From Candidatus Thorarchaeota archaeon (GTDB taxonomy: Archaea; Asgardarchaeota; Thorarchaeia; Thorarchaeales; Thorarchaeaceae), in assembly GCA_003345545.1 (NCBI GenBank), contig PRDH01000076.1, positions 1 through 64,000 of the forward strand: a stretch of DNA of 64,000 nt, in the 5' to 3' direction. Made by a program: the position numbers and the translations under genes. The notes under the pieces are model-generated. The model was not told the origin of the DNA. It did not search any database and saw only the letters and a program-made list of their open reading frames with translations. How positions within the stretch are numbered: position 1 is the stretch's first letter; each line of letters starts with the position of its first letter. Shown in pieces: positions 44,539-54,217 of the stretch.

Positions 44539-45999
44539 TTGCCAGAGAAAGACAAGGTCTACACGATATTTGACAGACCCAGAGGACTCAGATTCATTGG
44601 CCTCCTGCAGATGGCATTTGGAGTGGTGGGTCTGCTAGCGACAATAGGACTTGTCGTTGCCTCCTTCTTCGGAAGCTCTGAGCTACCTGGTGGAATTGGG
44701 TATGTGTATGCACTTCTATTGTTCGTTGGCGTTTCACTGCCATGCCTGACTATAGGGAACTACGTTGACGACCTCAGAAGAAATGCAGTCATTGCTCAGA
44801 TCATATACAGTCTTGCGGCAATGGGTTTGGTGGGTCTGTTTCTCTTCATGCGCGGCCTCCAATACATGTGGACAGTTCCCCTCTTTGAATTCGAGATTGT
44901 GGTGGCTATTGGCAATCTCTCCGCGCTGATAGTAGTCAGTCAGGCATTCGTCATTCTTTATCTGATCCTTGCTTGGAGTAATATTGTACCGCCGGCAGGT
45001 GCCAAAGTCATTAGAGATAGAGGTGAGGCGAGGAGATACGAACGAGGGTTGGTACCGCTGCCATTCACACCTGCTGTACTCGCTTCGGACGGAATGACAG
45101 AACTCTCTGAGGAGGACTCTAGACGTGTGCTCGATGTCCGGAAGGAGTTCACTGCTGAAGGCATGGCCGTCCTCTGTTCCAATTGTGGGGGAGCAACACC
45201 CCTAACGAAAGTCAACAGGAATAGGCTTGTCTGCGATTTCTGCGGAGTCACGCTTGGAGTGAGCAGCATCTTCGTCCCATGTGAGAATCATCCAGAGTAC
45301 TTGGCTGCAACAACATGCGCTGTGTGTGGGAACCATTTCTGCAGAAAGTGCCTAACGGCCCAGGAACCACCTGTCGATACCCGCTGGGCAGGTTCTACAA
45401 TCTTTATGTGTCGAAATTGCTTCGAGGGAAGATACCGGCCAGCTGTCACTACCACATCTCTTGTCATACCGGTTGACAAGCTATTCTCGACAGCAGGTGC
45501 GAGGTTCTCCAAAGTCGGAGGAATCTATAGGCGTTTTCTGGGAGCATATGGCGGCGTGATGAAACATCTCTGGCGGCTCCCGCTTGAAATGCTGAGCGCC
45601 ATAGGCAAAGGCGGCGGAGGCGGGGGCAATGATAATTGCGCGGGCGCTCTGATTATGATGGTCATCATAATCATAGCCATTCCACTTATCGCGGGATTAT
45701 TACTACTTGCTGGGGCGATTGTCATAATCCCATTTTTGTTCTATGCAGGTCTCATCGCAGTGACCATTGAGGCCATCAAGGTCATCAGGAAAACAGACTT
45801 CCAATCCATTGATGTAGTCCGAATTCAGAGCATAGTCGAAAAGAAGATGCCAAAGCAGAAGGAGTCCAAACTCAGACCAGCCACCAGGTCATGGGAAGCC
45901 AGTGCCATGGATGTGGCATGGACGCGGCGCGATGAAGAACGACGCCGGAGGTCTGAAGGCAAACAGCCGGCTCAGTCGTTCTGGGAGGAGAGATATTGA
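44539..45999 (+). CDS. Membrane protein with zinc ribbon and B-box-like zinc finger
   Basis: A 486-residue protein from TTG 44539, set by GAGGAG seven bases upstream; TTG 44524 would add five residues. Four N-terminal helices (about 20-160) are followed by a zinc ribbon, CSNCGG then CDFCG (about 215-245). A B-box-like finger follows: C-x2-H, CAVCGNHFCRKC, then CRNC. Two hydrophobic helices (about 375-425) and an Arg/Glu-rich tail complete it. Overlaps the next gene by four bases. No enzymatic motif; membrane-tethered adaptor suggested. Confidence 0.7.
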   Translation: MPEKDKVYTIFDRPRGLRFIGLLQMAFGVVGLLATIGLVVASFFGSSELPGGIGYVYALLLFVGVSLPCLTIGNYVDDLRRNAVIAQIIYSLAAMGLVGLFLFMRGLQYMWTVPLFEFEIVVAIGNLSALIVVSQAFVILYLILAWSNIVPPAGAKVIRDRGEARRYERGLVPLPFTPAVLASDGMTELSEEDSRRVLDVRKEFTAEGMAVLCSNCGGATPLTKVNRNRLVCDFCGVTLGVSSIFVPCENHPEYLAATTCAVCGNHFCRKCLTAQEPPVDTRWAGSTIFMCRNCFEGRYRPAVTTTSLVIPVDKLFSTAGARFSKVGGIYRRFLGAYGGVMKHLWRLPLEMLSAIGKGGGGGGNDNCAGALIMMVIIIIAIPLIAGLLLLAGAIVIIPFLFYAGLIAVTIEAIKVIRKTDFQSIDVVRIQSIVEKKMPKQKESKLRPATRSWEASAMDVAWTRRDEERRRRSEGKQPAQSFWEERY

Positions 46000-46826
46000 G
46001 CGCAACGCCAGATATGATTAGCTGCCCTGTCTGCGGTGGCAAGGTGCTCATTGAATTTGATGACAAGGTCAGTCACTGTGGGTACTGCGCAAGCCCAGTC
46101 CTAGGGCCAAGCCAGAGCAGGAACTGCACAAACCATCCCGATGTTCTAGCAAAGGAGGTATGCCATGTCTGCGGTGATCTTCTCTGTGAGGAGTGCGTGG
46201 AAAAACGAGTCGGTGACTATGGCGGTAAGCTACTGACTATCGTGAACTGCACCAGACCAGACTGCATTGCTGCAAGCGATTGGGCCAAACCACTCAATGA
46301 AGAATACCAACGGTTGGCAAATATGGAATGGGCGGACAGAGCGGACAATATCATCCTTCGAGTCACCGGAGGAGGGGCGGTGATAATGATGATCTTTGAA
46401 CTCATCTTCATTCTAGGGATGCTCTTTATGCAGTATTTCACTTCCCTAGGCAGTCTATTTCCAACATGGGTAGTAGCTGGTGTGGTGATTCCAGGACTTC
46501 CCATCATTGTTCTTATGGTCATGGGCAACTTGCTTGCAGCATTTCTGCTTCAGACTGCTCTTCAGGTGTATGTTCATGAGCGCCAGCTGGGGTCCGGGGT
46601 ACTTCTCTTGTTCGTGTTGATAATCGAAGCGGTTTTTCTCCTCTGGAGAGGACTGTACTTCAATCTCCGTCAGCTTCCAGATCCCACATTCCTCCTGACA
46701 TTGCTCTCGGCGTTCATAATAGGAGCATTTCTGATACTGATTGGTTCTATTGGAGCCATCTACATTGGAAACAAGAAACGGATTCAGCTGAAGAGGGCAA
46801 GAGAGAAGCTCGGACTCTCTGCATAG
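45996..46826 (+). CDS. Second membrane protein with zinc ribbon and B-box-like finger
   Basis: A 276-residue protein starting at TTG 45996, with GGGAGGAG just upstream inside the previous gene and a four-base TTGA overlap. The N-terminus has a ribbon (CPVCGG, CGYC) and a B-box-like finger (C-x2-H, CHVCGDLLCEEC, then C-x4-C). Four membrane helices follow (about 125-270). It has the same domain types as its neighbour in reversed order, implying a coupled pair or heterocomplex. Confidence 0.7.
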   Translation: MSATPDMISCPVCGGKVLIEFDDKVSHCGYCASPVLGPSQSRNCTNHPDVLAKEVCHVCGDLLCEECVEKRVGDYGGKLLTIVNCTRPDCIAASDWAKPLNEEYQRLANMEWADRADNIILRVTGGGAVIMMIFELIFILGMLFMQYFTSLGSLFPTWVVAGVVIPGLPIIVLMVMGNLLAAFLLQTALQVYVHERQLGSGVLLLFVLIIEAVFLLWRGLYFNLRQLPDPTFLLTLLSAFIIGAFLILIGSIGAIYIGNKKRIQLKRAREKLGLSA

Positions 46827-46862
46827 TTCCTAGCAAGTGACAGTCATCCACGGATTGAGATT

Positions 46863-48608
46863 TCAGGCAGGTACATCAAACAAATCAATGAGTCTGAACC
46901 GCTCCACATCCACGAGGCCTAGGTCAGTGATTTTCAGTTTCGGAATAACAGGAAGAGAGAGGAATGCCATCGCCATGAAGGGTTCATCCAATGGAGTCCC
47001 CAGCTCATGAGCAGCCTCCTTCAGCAATATCAGCTTCTCACTGACATATTCTACAGTCTGGTCTGACATCAGGCCCGCGATGGGAAGCGGCAACGATTCG
47101 ATGACTTTCCCTTCCTTCACAACTGCAATGCCGCCCTGCATTCTGACAATCTGAATAGCGGCAGCTATCAGGTCGTTGTCACTTGTTGCGACAGCAACAA
47201 TATTGTGGCTATCATGGGCAATTGAAGAAACCATGGCACCTTCCTTGATTCCTGTTCCATGCACAAAGCCCACGGCGCTCGGTTCTGTTGCATTATGCCT
47301 CTCAATAATAGAAACCTTCACTATGTCACGGTCAATATCAGGAACGACGAAGCCATCGACAACCTTTGCCTCTTCAATGAGCCGTTCCGTAATGATCTGG
47401 TTTGGAATCATTCCAATGACATTCATATGGCTACCCCGTGCTTTGACTTGAAAGTCTTCAGGCTCGAGATAGTGAATGTTCACAGAACGCCTTAGCCTTG
47501 GTTGATCTTGGATGCCGAACTCCTGAACCATCTTGCCCTTCCTAGCCACAAGCACGCCCTGTTTGTACACCCGGTTGACCTTTACAGACTCGAGTGAGTC
47601 CAAGACAACTAAGTCTGCAACATACCCAGGAGCGACTGCGCCGGTATAGCGAAGACCATAGTGCCTTGCCGTAGATAATGTTCCGACCTTGATGGCTTGC
47701 ACTGGGTCAACGCCAAGTTCTATAGCATGTCGAATCATACTGTCGATGTGGCCTTCCGTTATCAGATCAAGCGTGTTGCGATCATCAGTGGCGAAACTGC
47801 ACTGCTCTGCAGTGTAGGGTGTTATAAGTGCAGCAAGAGCCTCAAGATTCCTTGCTGTGGAACCTTCACGAATATGGATATGCATGCCTCTTGATAGTTT
47901 GTTGCGGGCCTCTTCAAGAGTTGTGCATTCGTGCTCAGAAGTGATTCTTGCAGCCGCATAGGCATTCAAATCAAGACCATCAAGACCTGGGGCGTGGCCA
48001 TCGATTCGCTTCTCCATCTTGAGCGCGACAGTTATCTTCTCCAGTATCTCAGGGTCTCTGAAAATCACGCCGGGATAGTTCATCATCTCAGCCAAACCCA
48101 ATACATAGTGCTCTGTCATGAGAGGCTTTATGTCAAGAAAATCGAGAGCTACTCCATTAGTTTCCAACTCCGTGGAAGGAACACATGAGGGGAGCATCAT
48201 GTAGAACTCAAGAGGCCCACCCCGCATGCTCTTGCTCATGTACATGATACCCTCCATACCCAGAACATTGGCAACTTCATGTGGGTCGGCGACCACCGCT
48301 CCAGTGCCATGAGGAACCACAGCACGGGCATACTGAATCGGCATGACCATCGATGACTCAACATGCACATGACCGTCAATAAATGAAGGCGCAACGAATT
48401 TGCCTTTGAGGTCAATGACTTCCTTTCCGCTATACTCACCTATCCCGGCAATGAATGCTCCATCAATCGCAATGTCGCCCGGAGTAATATCCCCAGTGAA
48501 CACATTCACGACACTTGCATTCTTCAGTACAAGACCAGCGCGCGTTCTCCCAGATGCAACATCAATCATCTGGTCCAGAGGGTATTCATCCGAGCGTTCC
48601 AGAAACAT
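46863..48608 (-). CDS. ade: Adenine deaminase
   Basis: A 581-residue protein with the adenine-deaminase architecture: FIDGHVHVESSM (metal HxH), VADPHEVAN, H-A-P-G-L loop, FATDDRN near residue 275, and the specific C-terminal domain with SIAHDSHNI and GGIAVV. It deaminates adenine to hypoxanthine in purine salvage using a binuclear Fe/Mn site. Length is typical of bacterial and archaeal Ade proteins. Monocistronic. Confidence 0.93.
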   Translation of the reverse strand: MFLERSDEYPLDQMIDVASGRTRAGLVLKNASVVNVFTGDITPGDIAIDGAFIAGIGEYSGKEVIDLKGKFVAPSFIDGHVHVESSMVMPIQYARAVVPHGTGAVVADPHEVANVLGMEGIMYMSKSMRGGPLEFYMMLPSCVPSTELETNGVALDFLDIKPLMTEHYVLGLAEMMNYPGVIFRDPEILEKITVALKMEKRIDGHAPGLDGLDLNAYAAARITSEHECTTLEEARNKLSRGMHIHIREGSTARNLEALAALITPYTAEQCSFATDDRNTLDLITEGHIDSMIRHAIELGVDPVQAIKVGTLSTARHYGLRYTGAVAPGYVADLVVLDSLESVKVNRVYKQGVLVARKGKMVQEFGIQDQPRLRRSVNIHYLEPEDFQVKARGSHMNVIGMIPNQIITERLIEEAKVVDGFVVPDIDRDIVKVSIIERHNATEPSAVGFVHGTGIKEGAMVSSIAHDSHNIVAVATSDNDLIAAAIQIVRMQGGIAVVKEGKVIESLPLPIAGLMSDQTVEYVSEKLILLKEAAHELGTPLDEPFMAMAFLSLPVIPKLKITDLGLVDVERFRLIDLFDVPA

Positions 48609-48760
48609 CTCTTATCACTCACTCTGGTGGATAGTTCTATCATGAAAAGGGTTTCTCAAGATGTTCTTCGTTCCCGAGCGACGAATAAAAAAGAGCGTGT
48701 TATCTCAATCTACAAGATACAATTGCGTATGCTCTAACTGATTCAAGGAGAAACTTCGTA

Positions 48761-50044
48761 GTGCTTTATGAATGTATCAAAGCAAAGTCGCTCCTATCCA
48801 AGAAGGAGATGCTTGCTGAGGGATGGTTTCATGTCAACAGGTCACTCAATGCGTACAGAGGCTGTGAACATGGTTGCGTCTACTGTGATGGAATGTCTGA
48901 GTACTACCATGTCGACGACTTCACGACACACATTAGGGTAAAGAAGAATGCGCCCGAGATTCTCAGGAAGGAATTGAAGAAACTGGGATATTCATCTCAA
49001 AGAGAACTGGAAACCGAAACCCTATGGTCATTCCTCCCAGATGGGGATGCGAAGCAATTAGCCATGAGATTACCGCGCAGAATTGTCATCGGAGTCTGCG
49101 GAGGCGTGTCTGATGGATATCAACCTGCAGAGAAGGAGTACAAGATAACACAGCAGATTCTTGAAACTCTGCTCGATTTCAGGCTTCCTGCGACGATTCT
49201 CACCAAGTCCAAACTTGTTCTCAGGGACCTCGATTTGTTGAAGGAACTCAATCGAGCTGCCTTCGTAAATGCAATGTTCACCATCACCTTACATGATGAT
49301 GGCGCACGGAAGATTATCGAGCCACGAGCTTCTTCTACACCAGACAGATTCGCTGCTCTGAAGGAACTGAGGAGAGCTGGAATTCCTGGGGGAGTCATGG
49401 CAACACCTATCGTGCCTTGGATAGGCTCCACCTACGAGAATATGGAGGGACTGGCGAGAGATGCCAAGGCAGCAGGAGCAGAGTTCATCCTCTTCGGAGG
49501 TATGACGCTCAAACCGGGCCGACAGAAGGAGCACTTTCTATCCGTTATCGGAAAGCGCTTCCCGGAGTATCTTGACAAGATCAGAGCCATCTACGCTGAT
49601 GACAATAGATATGGGATTCCAATATGGAGAAGACTTCCTATCAACACAATGCTGGTCGGACATCAGATATGCAAGAAAGTAGGCATTCGGGACAGGTCTG
49701 TACGCCATTTGCTTCCGTCTGAATCTGAGGCCAACTACAGAGTCCTCGGCATCTTGCTAGACATTGTATTCTATCAGCGGTATATGTTGGGTAAACCATG
49801 GAACGTGAGTAGACCGTTCTATGAACTGTCTGTCAAGCTCGAGCGTGGTGTTGAGAATCTCGTGTTGCTGAGAGATGCAGGGCACCTGAAGGAGCGACTG
49901 CTAATCAGTGATGAGATGGAAGGAATTGTGCAACAAGTACTGGAAACTGGGTCATGTGACTATCTCAACCAATTGCTTGGGGATACTCCCGAGGAAAGCA
50001 GTGTTGAACGAGCTTTCATCATCACAGATGGCGAGAATTTATAG
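48761..50044 (+). CDS. Radical SAM protein, SplB-related
   Basis: A 427-residue protein starting with GTG 48761 behind AAGGAG. The N-terminal cluster motif is RGCEHGCVYCDG (C-x3-C-x2-C), as in spore-photoproduct-lyase-like (SplB/Rv2578c-type) radical SAM enzymes. A TIM-barrel region with TILTKSKLV and GGVMATPIVPWIG follows. Archaea make no spores, so a DNA-lesion or other radical reaction is uncertain. The C-terminal 90 residues are not assigned. Confidence 0.8.
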   Translation: MLYECIKAKSLLSKKEMLAEGWFHVNRSLNAYRGCEHGCVYCDGMSEYYHVDDFTTHIRVKKNAPEILRKELKKLGYSSQRELETETLWSFLPDGDAKQLAMRLPRRIVIGVCGGVSDGYQPAEKEYKITQQILETLLDFRLPATILTKSKLVLRDLDLLKELNRAAFVNAMFTITLHDDGARKIIEPRASSTPDRFAALKELRRAGIPGGVMATPIVPWIGSTYENMEGLARDAKAAGAEFILFGGMTLKPGRQKEHFLSVIGKRFPEYLDKIRAIYADDNRYGIPIWRRLPINTMLVGHQICKKVGIRDRSVRHLLPSESEANYRVLGILLDIVFYQRYMLGKPWNVSRPFYELSVKLERGVENLVLLRDAGHLKERLLISDEMEGIVQQVLETGSCDYLNQLLGDTPEESSVERAFIITDGENL

Positions 50045-50067
50045 CAGTTATCCAAAAAGAAAGAAGC

Positions 50068-50089
50068 TGACCCGGAAAAGACCGGGTCA
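50068..50089. terminator. Bidirectional hairpin between convergent genes
   Basis: TGACCCGG (50068-50075) pairs with CCGGGTCA (50082-50089) around AAAAGA. T/C-rich sequence follows on the minus strand (CTTCTTTCTTTTTGG). It separates the radical SAM gene and the surface-protein gene. Confidence 0.75.
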
Positions 50090-50099
50090 GGAAGTTCTA

Positions 50100-52424
50100 C
50101 TATTTCTTGAATTTCTTCAAGTAGACAACAGCTAGCACAACTATGACAGTCACACCAATACCGACAGGCAAGGCGATAGCACCAAGCATTGCTAGGAGGT
50201 CACTGCCGACTGGTGGATGAGGCAGCAACTCAAGTGCGTGAGTTGGCAGAGGGGTCACTTGAATCCAGAGGAAGCCCTCCTCGACAAGCACTCTATTCAC
50301 TCGCAGATCGAGATACGCTACGTCCGAGATTGCGCCGAACTGGATAGATATGGCAGGCAGTACACCCACCAAGGCATCATTCAGATCACCATACGGAATT
50401 GAGTGCGTGCGATGATCATATGGAGCCATCTCACTTATCGACGGAATCCCTGATATATCACCGGTCTTGATTGATACATTGTACCAGGTTCCTGGAACAG
50501 TGTCCAACACAACTGAGTAGTATTCCACACCGAGTCCTAGTAACGGTAGAGTGAAGTTATGTGATCCTGGTCCTCCGGTCACGTCAATTGACGCGTTGTC
50601 ACTGATGTCATAGTACGTAATATCGGTCCATTCCACTGTGAAGTCCAATGCGTAGTCGGGGTATGCCTCTCCCACGCCAAGCGTATTATTGTATGGAGAA
50701 ACAGCTATAACCAAAGTGGCAAACTCGTCGCTCCAGTTTCTGTTCGCAAGTGCGAAATTCACGTTGGTAGAATCTGTTGGGTGCGGAATAGCTGTTGAGC
50801 CATCGTACCATGTTCCCATGGTAAATCCTGAGGCCGACACATATCTGAAGTACTGATCATAGAAAGCAACATCCACCACCGAGGATACATTGTAAACATT
50901 GTTCAGTGTTATACTGAAGTTGTAGTAATGGCCAGGAATTGTAGGGACCATGAAACCACCAATGTATACAATATCTGCGCTAGAGTCCGAAACAATTGGA
51001 CCAACGTTGAACTCTATGAATCCCGAAGTGCTCGCGGCTGTTGTAATGTCAATGAGGTATTTTCCGGCAGGTATGTAGGTCCAATCTGAAGCCGGAATAC
51101 TGTTTCCGTCTACAAGCTCTTCTTCTACAAAGTATCCATCTTCGTTTGCTCCGCGTATGTAGGTAACAAATGCACCAGCAACCTCTGTTGAGTTCACCTT
51201 TATAAGGGAGGGACTATCGAGATCCAAGCTGTATGTGGTTGTCACAGTATGGGAGAAGTAGTTCTCAAGCAAGAACTCGTGACCCAATGGAAGAGTCTCA
51301 GCAACATCACTCTCATGATAGAGTGTGAATTCGATATTATCGCCGCCCATCACTGTTACATAGTAGATGCCACTTCTGAAATTCTGTACGCCACTTGCCG
51401 GGCTCGTGATACTATAGGAGAACCGATCGCCGCCCATGTAGCCATATACGAAGGCGTCGCTTGAGAATATGATGGCAGCTCCCTGAGTAGTGGCAATTGC
51501 AATCTCAGGATAGTTGAAAGAGTAGTGAAGCGACGAAACAGTTGTGCCCGCATCGATCTTGTACGTGTGGGTTGTTGGGGCCATCTCCTCATGAACTAGA
51601 CTTCCGGTTTCATCCAGAATAACCATCTCACCGGTCGGCAAGTCGTCTGTGATGACTTGGCCAGGCGAAATGAGTTGCGGTGCAATTGCCTCGAGATAGA
51701 AGTCGAACTGTGAGAAAACCGCAGAAGTGGGTGTTGCTTCGAAGATTATGTAGTATGTTCCAGCTATCGACGGCCGGAACGGAAGTACAGCAATGTCACC
51801 CTCGGAGCCCGTATATGTGGTCATCTGGCGACCCTGAGGGTCATATATTCCGAGACGCCAAGCTATATTGTCCTGTAAGGAGGCAACAGTCAGATGGACA
51901 AACTCTTGTCCGCTAACGGAGAATGTTCCGAAGTATATGTAGTCGCGGTTAACAACAACAGGCGTGTGCTGGCCAAAAGCAAGAGAAAAGACTTTTCTCT
52001 CAAGAGTTGTGTTAATCACTGCTCCAGATCCGTCGCTACCACTGAAATCGTAGAATAGTGGCAACAAACCAGGATTACCATACGGTCCATTACTGAATGC
52101 GCCGAATTCTTGCCAGTCAAATGGCATATTGGGTGTTGCGGAATAAGAATAGTCGGGTGATCCCCAACCTGAAGAATCATACGCATATACAGTGAGATCG
52201 ACATCCTCATTCAAGTGCAGTCTGCTAAATGATGTCTGGAAAAATGCATCATCTGCAGATGCATAGATGTACGTGTGATTGTTCGCTCCAGGAGCGTAGG
52301 CTGTGTTTTGTGATTGTTCAATAATGACAGATTGTAGTGCGGAAACTGGGGTCGTAACAGACCCAAGTAGGAACACACTAGCAATCATGATACCTAGAAT
52401 CATTTTAGTATTGACGTGCTTCAT
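50100..52424 (-). CDS. Large anchored surface protein with PPC-like beta domains
   Basis: Read from ATG 52424, set by GGTGAGG six bases upstream; the frame opens at 52463. The 774-residue product has a signal peptide (KMILGIMIASVFLLGS) and a C-terminal helix with a KKFKK end. The body is beta-rich with Ser/Thr/Tyr and repeated D-x-V/I-Y-x-F-x-V patterns, such as PSIAGTYYIIFEATPT, resembling bacterial pre-peptidase C-terminal (PPC) or related jelly-roll domains. No protease domain was found. Probable S-layer-associated or adhesive protein. Confidence 0.7.
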   Translation of the reverse strand: MKHVNTKMILGIMIASVFLLGSVTTPVSALQSVIIEQSQNTAYAPGANNHTYIYASADDAFFQTSFSRLHLNEDVDLTVYAYDSSGWGSPDYSYSATPNMPFDWQEFGAFSNGPYGNPGLLPLFYDFSGSDGSGAVINTTLERKVFSLAFGQHTPVVVNRDYIYFGTFSVSGQEFVHLTVASLQDNIAWRLGIYDPQGRQMTTYTGSEGDIAVLPFRPSIAGTYYIIFEATPTSAVFSQFDFYLEAIAPQLISPGQVITDDLPTGEMVILDETGSLVHEEMAPTTHTYKIDAGTTVSSLHYSFNYPEIAIATTQGAAIIFSSDAFVYGYMGGDRFSYSITSPASGVQNFRSGIYYVTVMGGDNIEFTLYHESDVAETLPLGHEFLLENYFSHTVTTTYSLDLDSPSLIKVNSTEVAGAFVTYIRGANEDGYFVEEELVDGNSIPASDWTYIPAGKYLIDITTAASTSGFIEFNVGPIVSDSSADIVYIGGFMVPTIPGHYYNFSITLNNVYNVSSVVDVAFYDQYFRYVSASGFTMGTWYDGSTAIPHPTDSTNVNFALANRNWSDEFATLVIAVSPYNNTLGVGEAYPDYALDFTVEWTDITYYDISDNASIDVTGGPGSHNFTLPLLGLGVEYYSVVLDTVPGTWYNVSIKTGDISGIPSISEMAPYDHRTHSIPYGDLNDALVGVLPAISIQFGAISDVAYLDLRVNRVLVEEGFLWIQVTPLPTHALELLPHPPVGSDLLAMLGAIALPVGIGVTVIVVLAVVYLKKFKK

Positions 52425-52728
52425 GCACATCCTCACCTCGCATTCAGGGTGCGCGCAAAGCAATATGAATTCATTTCATTCGTATTCAGTCGATATTTGC
52501 ACGGGTAGTCACGATAGAATGAGAATGAGCGTGGAAAATACTCAGGGAGCGGTCTTCCCAGCATCAGGATTGGTTCTCGCTCACAGATGTGATGAGTCAG
52601 CCCTCGTCTATTGGTCTAGCCCTCCAGAAACACGGAATAGCTTTTAAACAGGTCACTTGTATTGGCCATTCTAGCTCACAGTTTGAAAGCGTTTGCCAAT
52701 TATATCGCTGTCAAGAGATGATAAATGA

Positions 52729-53391
52729 GTGAAAATCAATCTCAGAACAGATTCCAAGAGCATTGCGCTTCTAGCAGTCTTCAGTGCCATGGTTGCTATG
52801 CTGGAAGTATTCCCTATAGTTGGCATCACTGATCTGAAGTTCTTTCCAGGGGGGACCCCATTCACGCTGGATTGGACTGGCATTCCCATTGCGATAGTGT
52901 TTCTGGGGCTGGGATTGGTTTCAAGTTTCGTGTCAATATCTGTCATGTTCGTTGCAATAGGCTATCGTAACTTCACTGGAGCGGTCTTCAAAGGAGCTGC
53001 AGAGCTACTCACGATCATCGGGGTTCTCTTGGCTAGAGTCATTGCGAAAAGGATGTCCCTCGGCAGCAGGGCGAGTATCTTATTGTACATGTGCTTTGGA
53101 GCAGTCTTCAGAGCAATAGGCATGTATATCTTTAACATTCAATTTCTACCCGTTTTCTATCCTGCGTTCTACACGCCAGAAGCAGCGATTACTGCATCAA
53201 CAGTCCTTGTTCCCTGGAACATTATTCAGGCCATTATCAACATTGTCGGAGGCATCACTCTCTACCAACTGATACCGAAGGAACTCAAGGTTGAAGCAGG
53301 CCTCGGAGAGTTCAGACCCAAAAGCTCCATGAAATACGAAGAGATATCAACAGAAGAAATCGATGCATCGGATGATGAAAAACAGGATTGA
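52729..53391 (+). CDS. ECF-type transporter S component
   Basis: A 220-residue protein starting with GTG 52729. Five or six helices span about residues 10-185, with SIALLAVFSAMVAMLEVFP, KFFPGGTPFTLDWTGIP and a GAVFKGAAELLTIIG helix, as in S components for vitamins or queuosine precursors. The C-terminal 30 residues are acidic. It overlaps cofE by about 20-30 bases, so the two are translationally linked. Uptake of a flavin or F420 precursor is possible but unproven. Confidence 0.75.
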   Translation: MKINLRTDSKSIALLAVFSAMVAMLEVFPIVGITDLKFFPGGTPFTLDWTGIPIAIVFLGLGLVSSFVSISVMFVAIGYRNFTGAVFKGAAELLTIIGVLLARVIAKRMSLGSRASILLYMCFGAVFRAIGMYIFNIQFLPVFYPAFYTPEAAITASTVLVPWNIIQAIINIVGGITLYQLIPKELKVEAGLGEFRPKSSMKYEEISTEEIDASDDEKQD

Positions 53392-54127
53392 ACTGATACC
53401 GCTCCGAGGAATACAGCTTGTTAAGAGAGGAGATGATGTAGCTAGCCTACTTGTGGATGCGATTGAGAGAAGCAGCACTCAACTAGAAGCAGGGGACATA
53501 GTAGTCGTAACGCATTCGATGATATCAATTGCTGAGGGGAGTCTATATGATTCGAGTGAAATTGAGATATCGCCACGTGCAGCTCTAATTGCGGGGGAAA
53601 CTGGACACTCGCCAAGTAGTGTGGAAGTAGCTCTCAGGGAAGCAGATGAGGTCATTCGTGATCATCCAGTCCTTATTACAAGAACCAAGCAAGGTATCAT
53701 CACTGATTTCTCGGGGGTAGATGAGAGCAACGCTCCTCCTGGCTCGATTATTGCATTGCCCAGAAATCCTGATGTCTCAGCGAGACGTATTCATGAAAAG
53801 ATATCGAGGAGGTATGGCCTCGGCATCCCGATAATCGTCACTGACACGCAGGGAAGGCCTTGGCGCAAGGGCGCGGTGAATCTAGCCATTGGATTGGCCG
53901 GCATGTATCCGTTCGTCGAGAATGCAGGAAAGACAGATCTACATGGCCGTGTACTGAGGTCTTCACTCGTTTGCTTGGCTGATCAATTGGCGGCTGCATC
54001 AGAGCTCGTCATGGGGCAATCGAGTGAGGGTATTCCTGCAGTTATCATACGTGGGGTAACATTTGACGAAGGCGAAGGATCTGCCCACCAAATCCTTCGG
54101 AAGCAATCTGAGAATCTATTCCGATAA
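53363..54127 (+). CDS. cofE: Coenzyme F420-0:L-glutamate ligase
   Basis: A 254-residue protein of the CofE family. Signature TDTQGRPWRKG near residue 160 and VVVTHSMISIAEG near residue 50 match GTP-dependent F420:gamma-glutamyl ligase. It adds glutamates to F420-0. ATG 53363 overlaps the S-component gene; ATG 53372 or 53375 would shorten the N-terminus. Its presence indicates that the organism makes F420, whose other genes are outside this window. Confidence 0.88.
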   Translation: MHRMMKNRIELIPLRGIQLVKRGDDVASLLVDAIERSSTQLEAGDIVVVTHSMISIAEGSLYDSSEIEISPRAALIAGETGHSPSSVEVALREADEVIRDHPVLITRTKQGIITDFSGVDESNAPPGSIIALPRNPDVSARRIHEKISRRYGLGIPIIVTDTQGRPWRKGAVNLAIGLAGMYPFVENAGKTDLHGRVLRSSLVCLADQLAAASELVMGQSSEGIPAVIIRGVTFDEGEGSAHQILRKQSENLFR

Positions 54128-54217
54128 TCCGTGATTTCACTTGGTGACAATTCTGCAGGGCGATATGAGAAACGTCAGAATATGGATACAGGCGAGTTCT
54201 GAAACACGGCATGTTCT

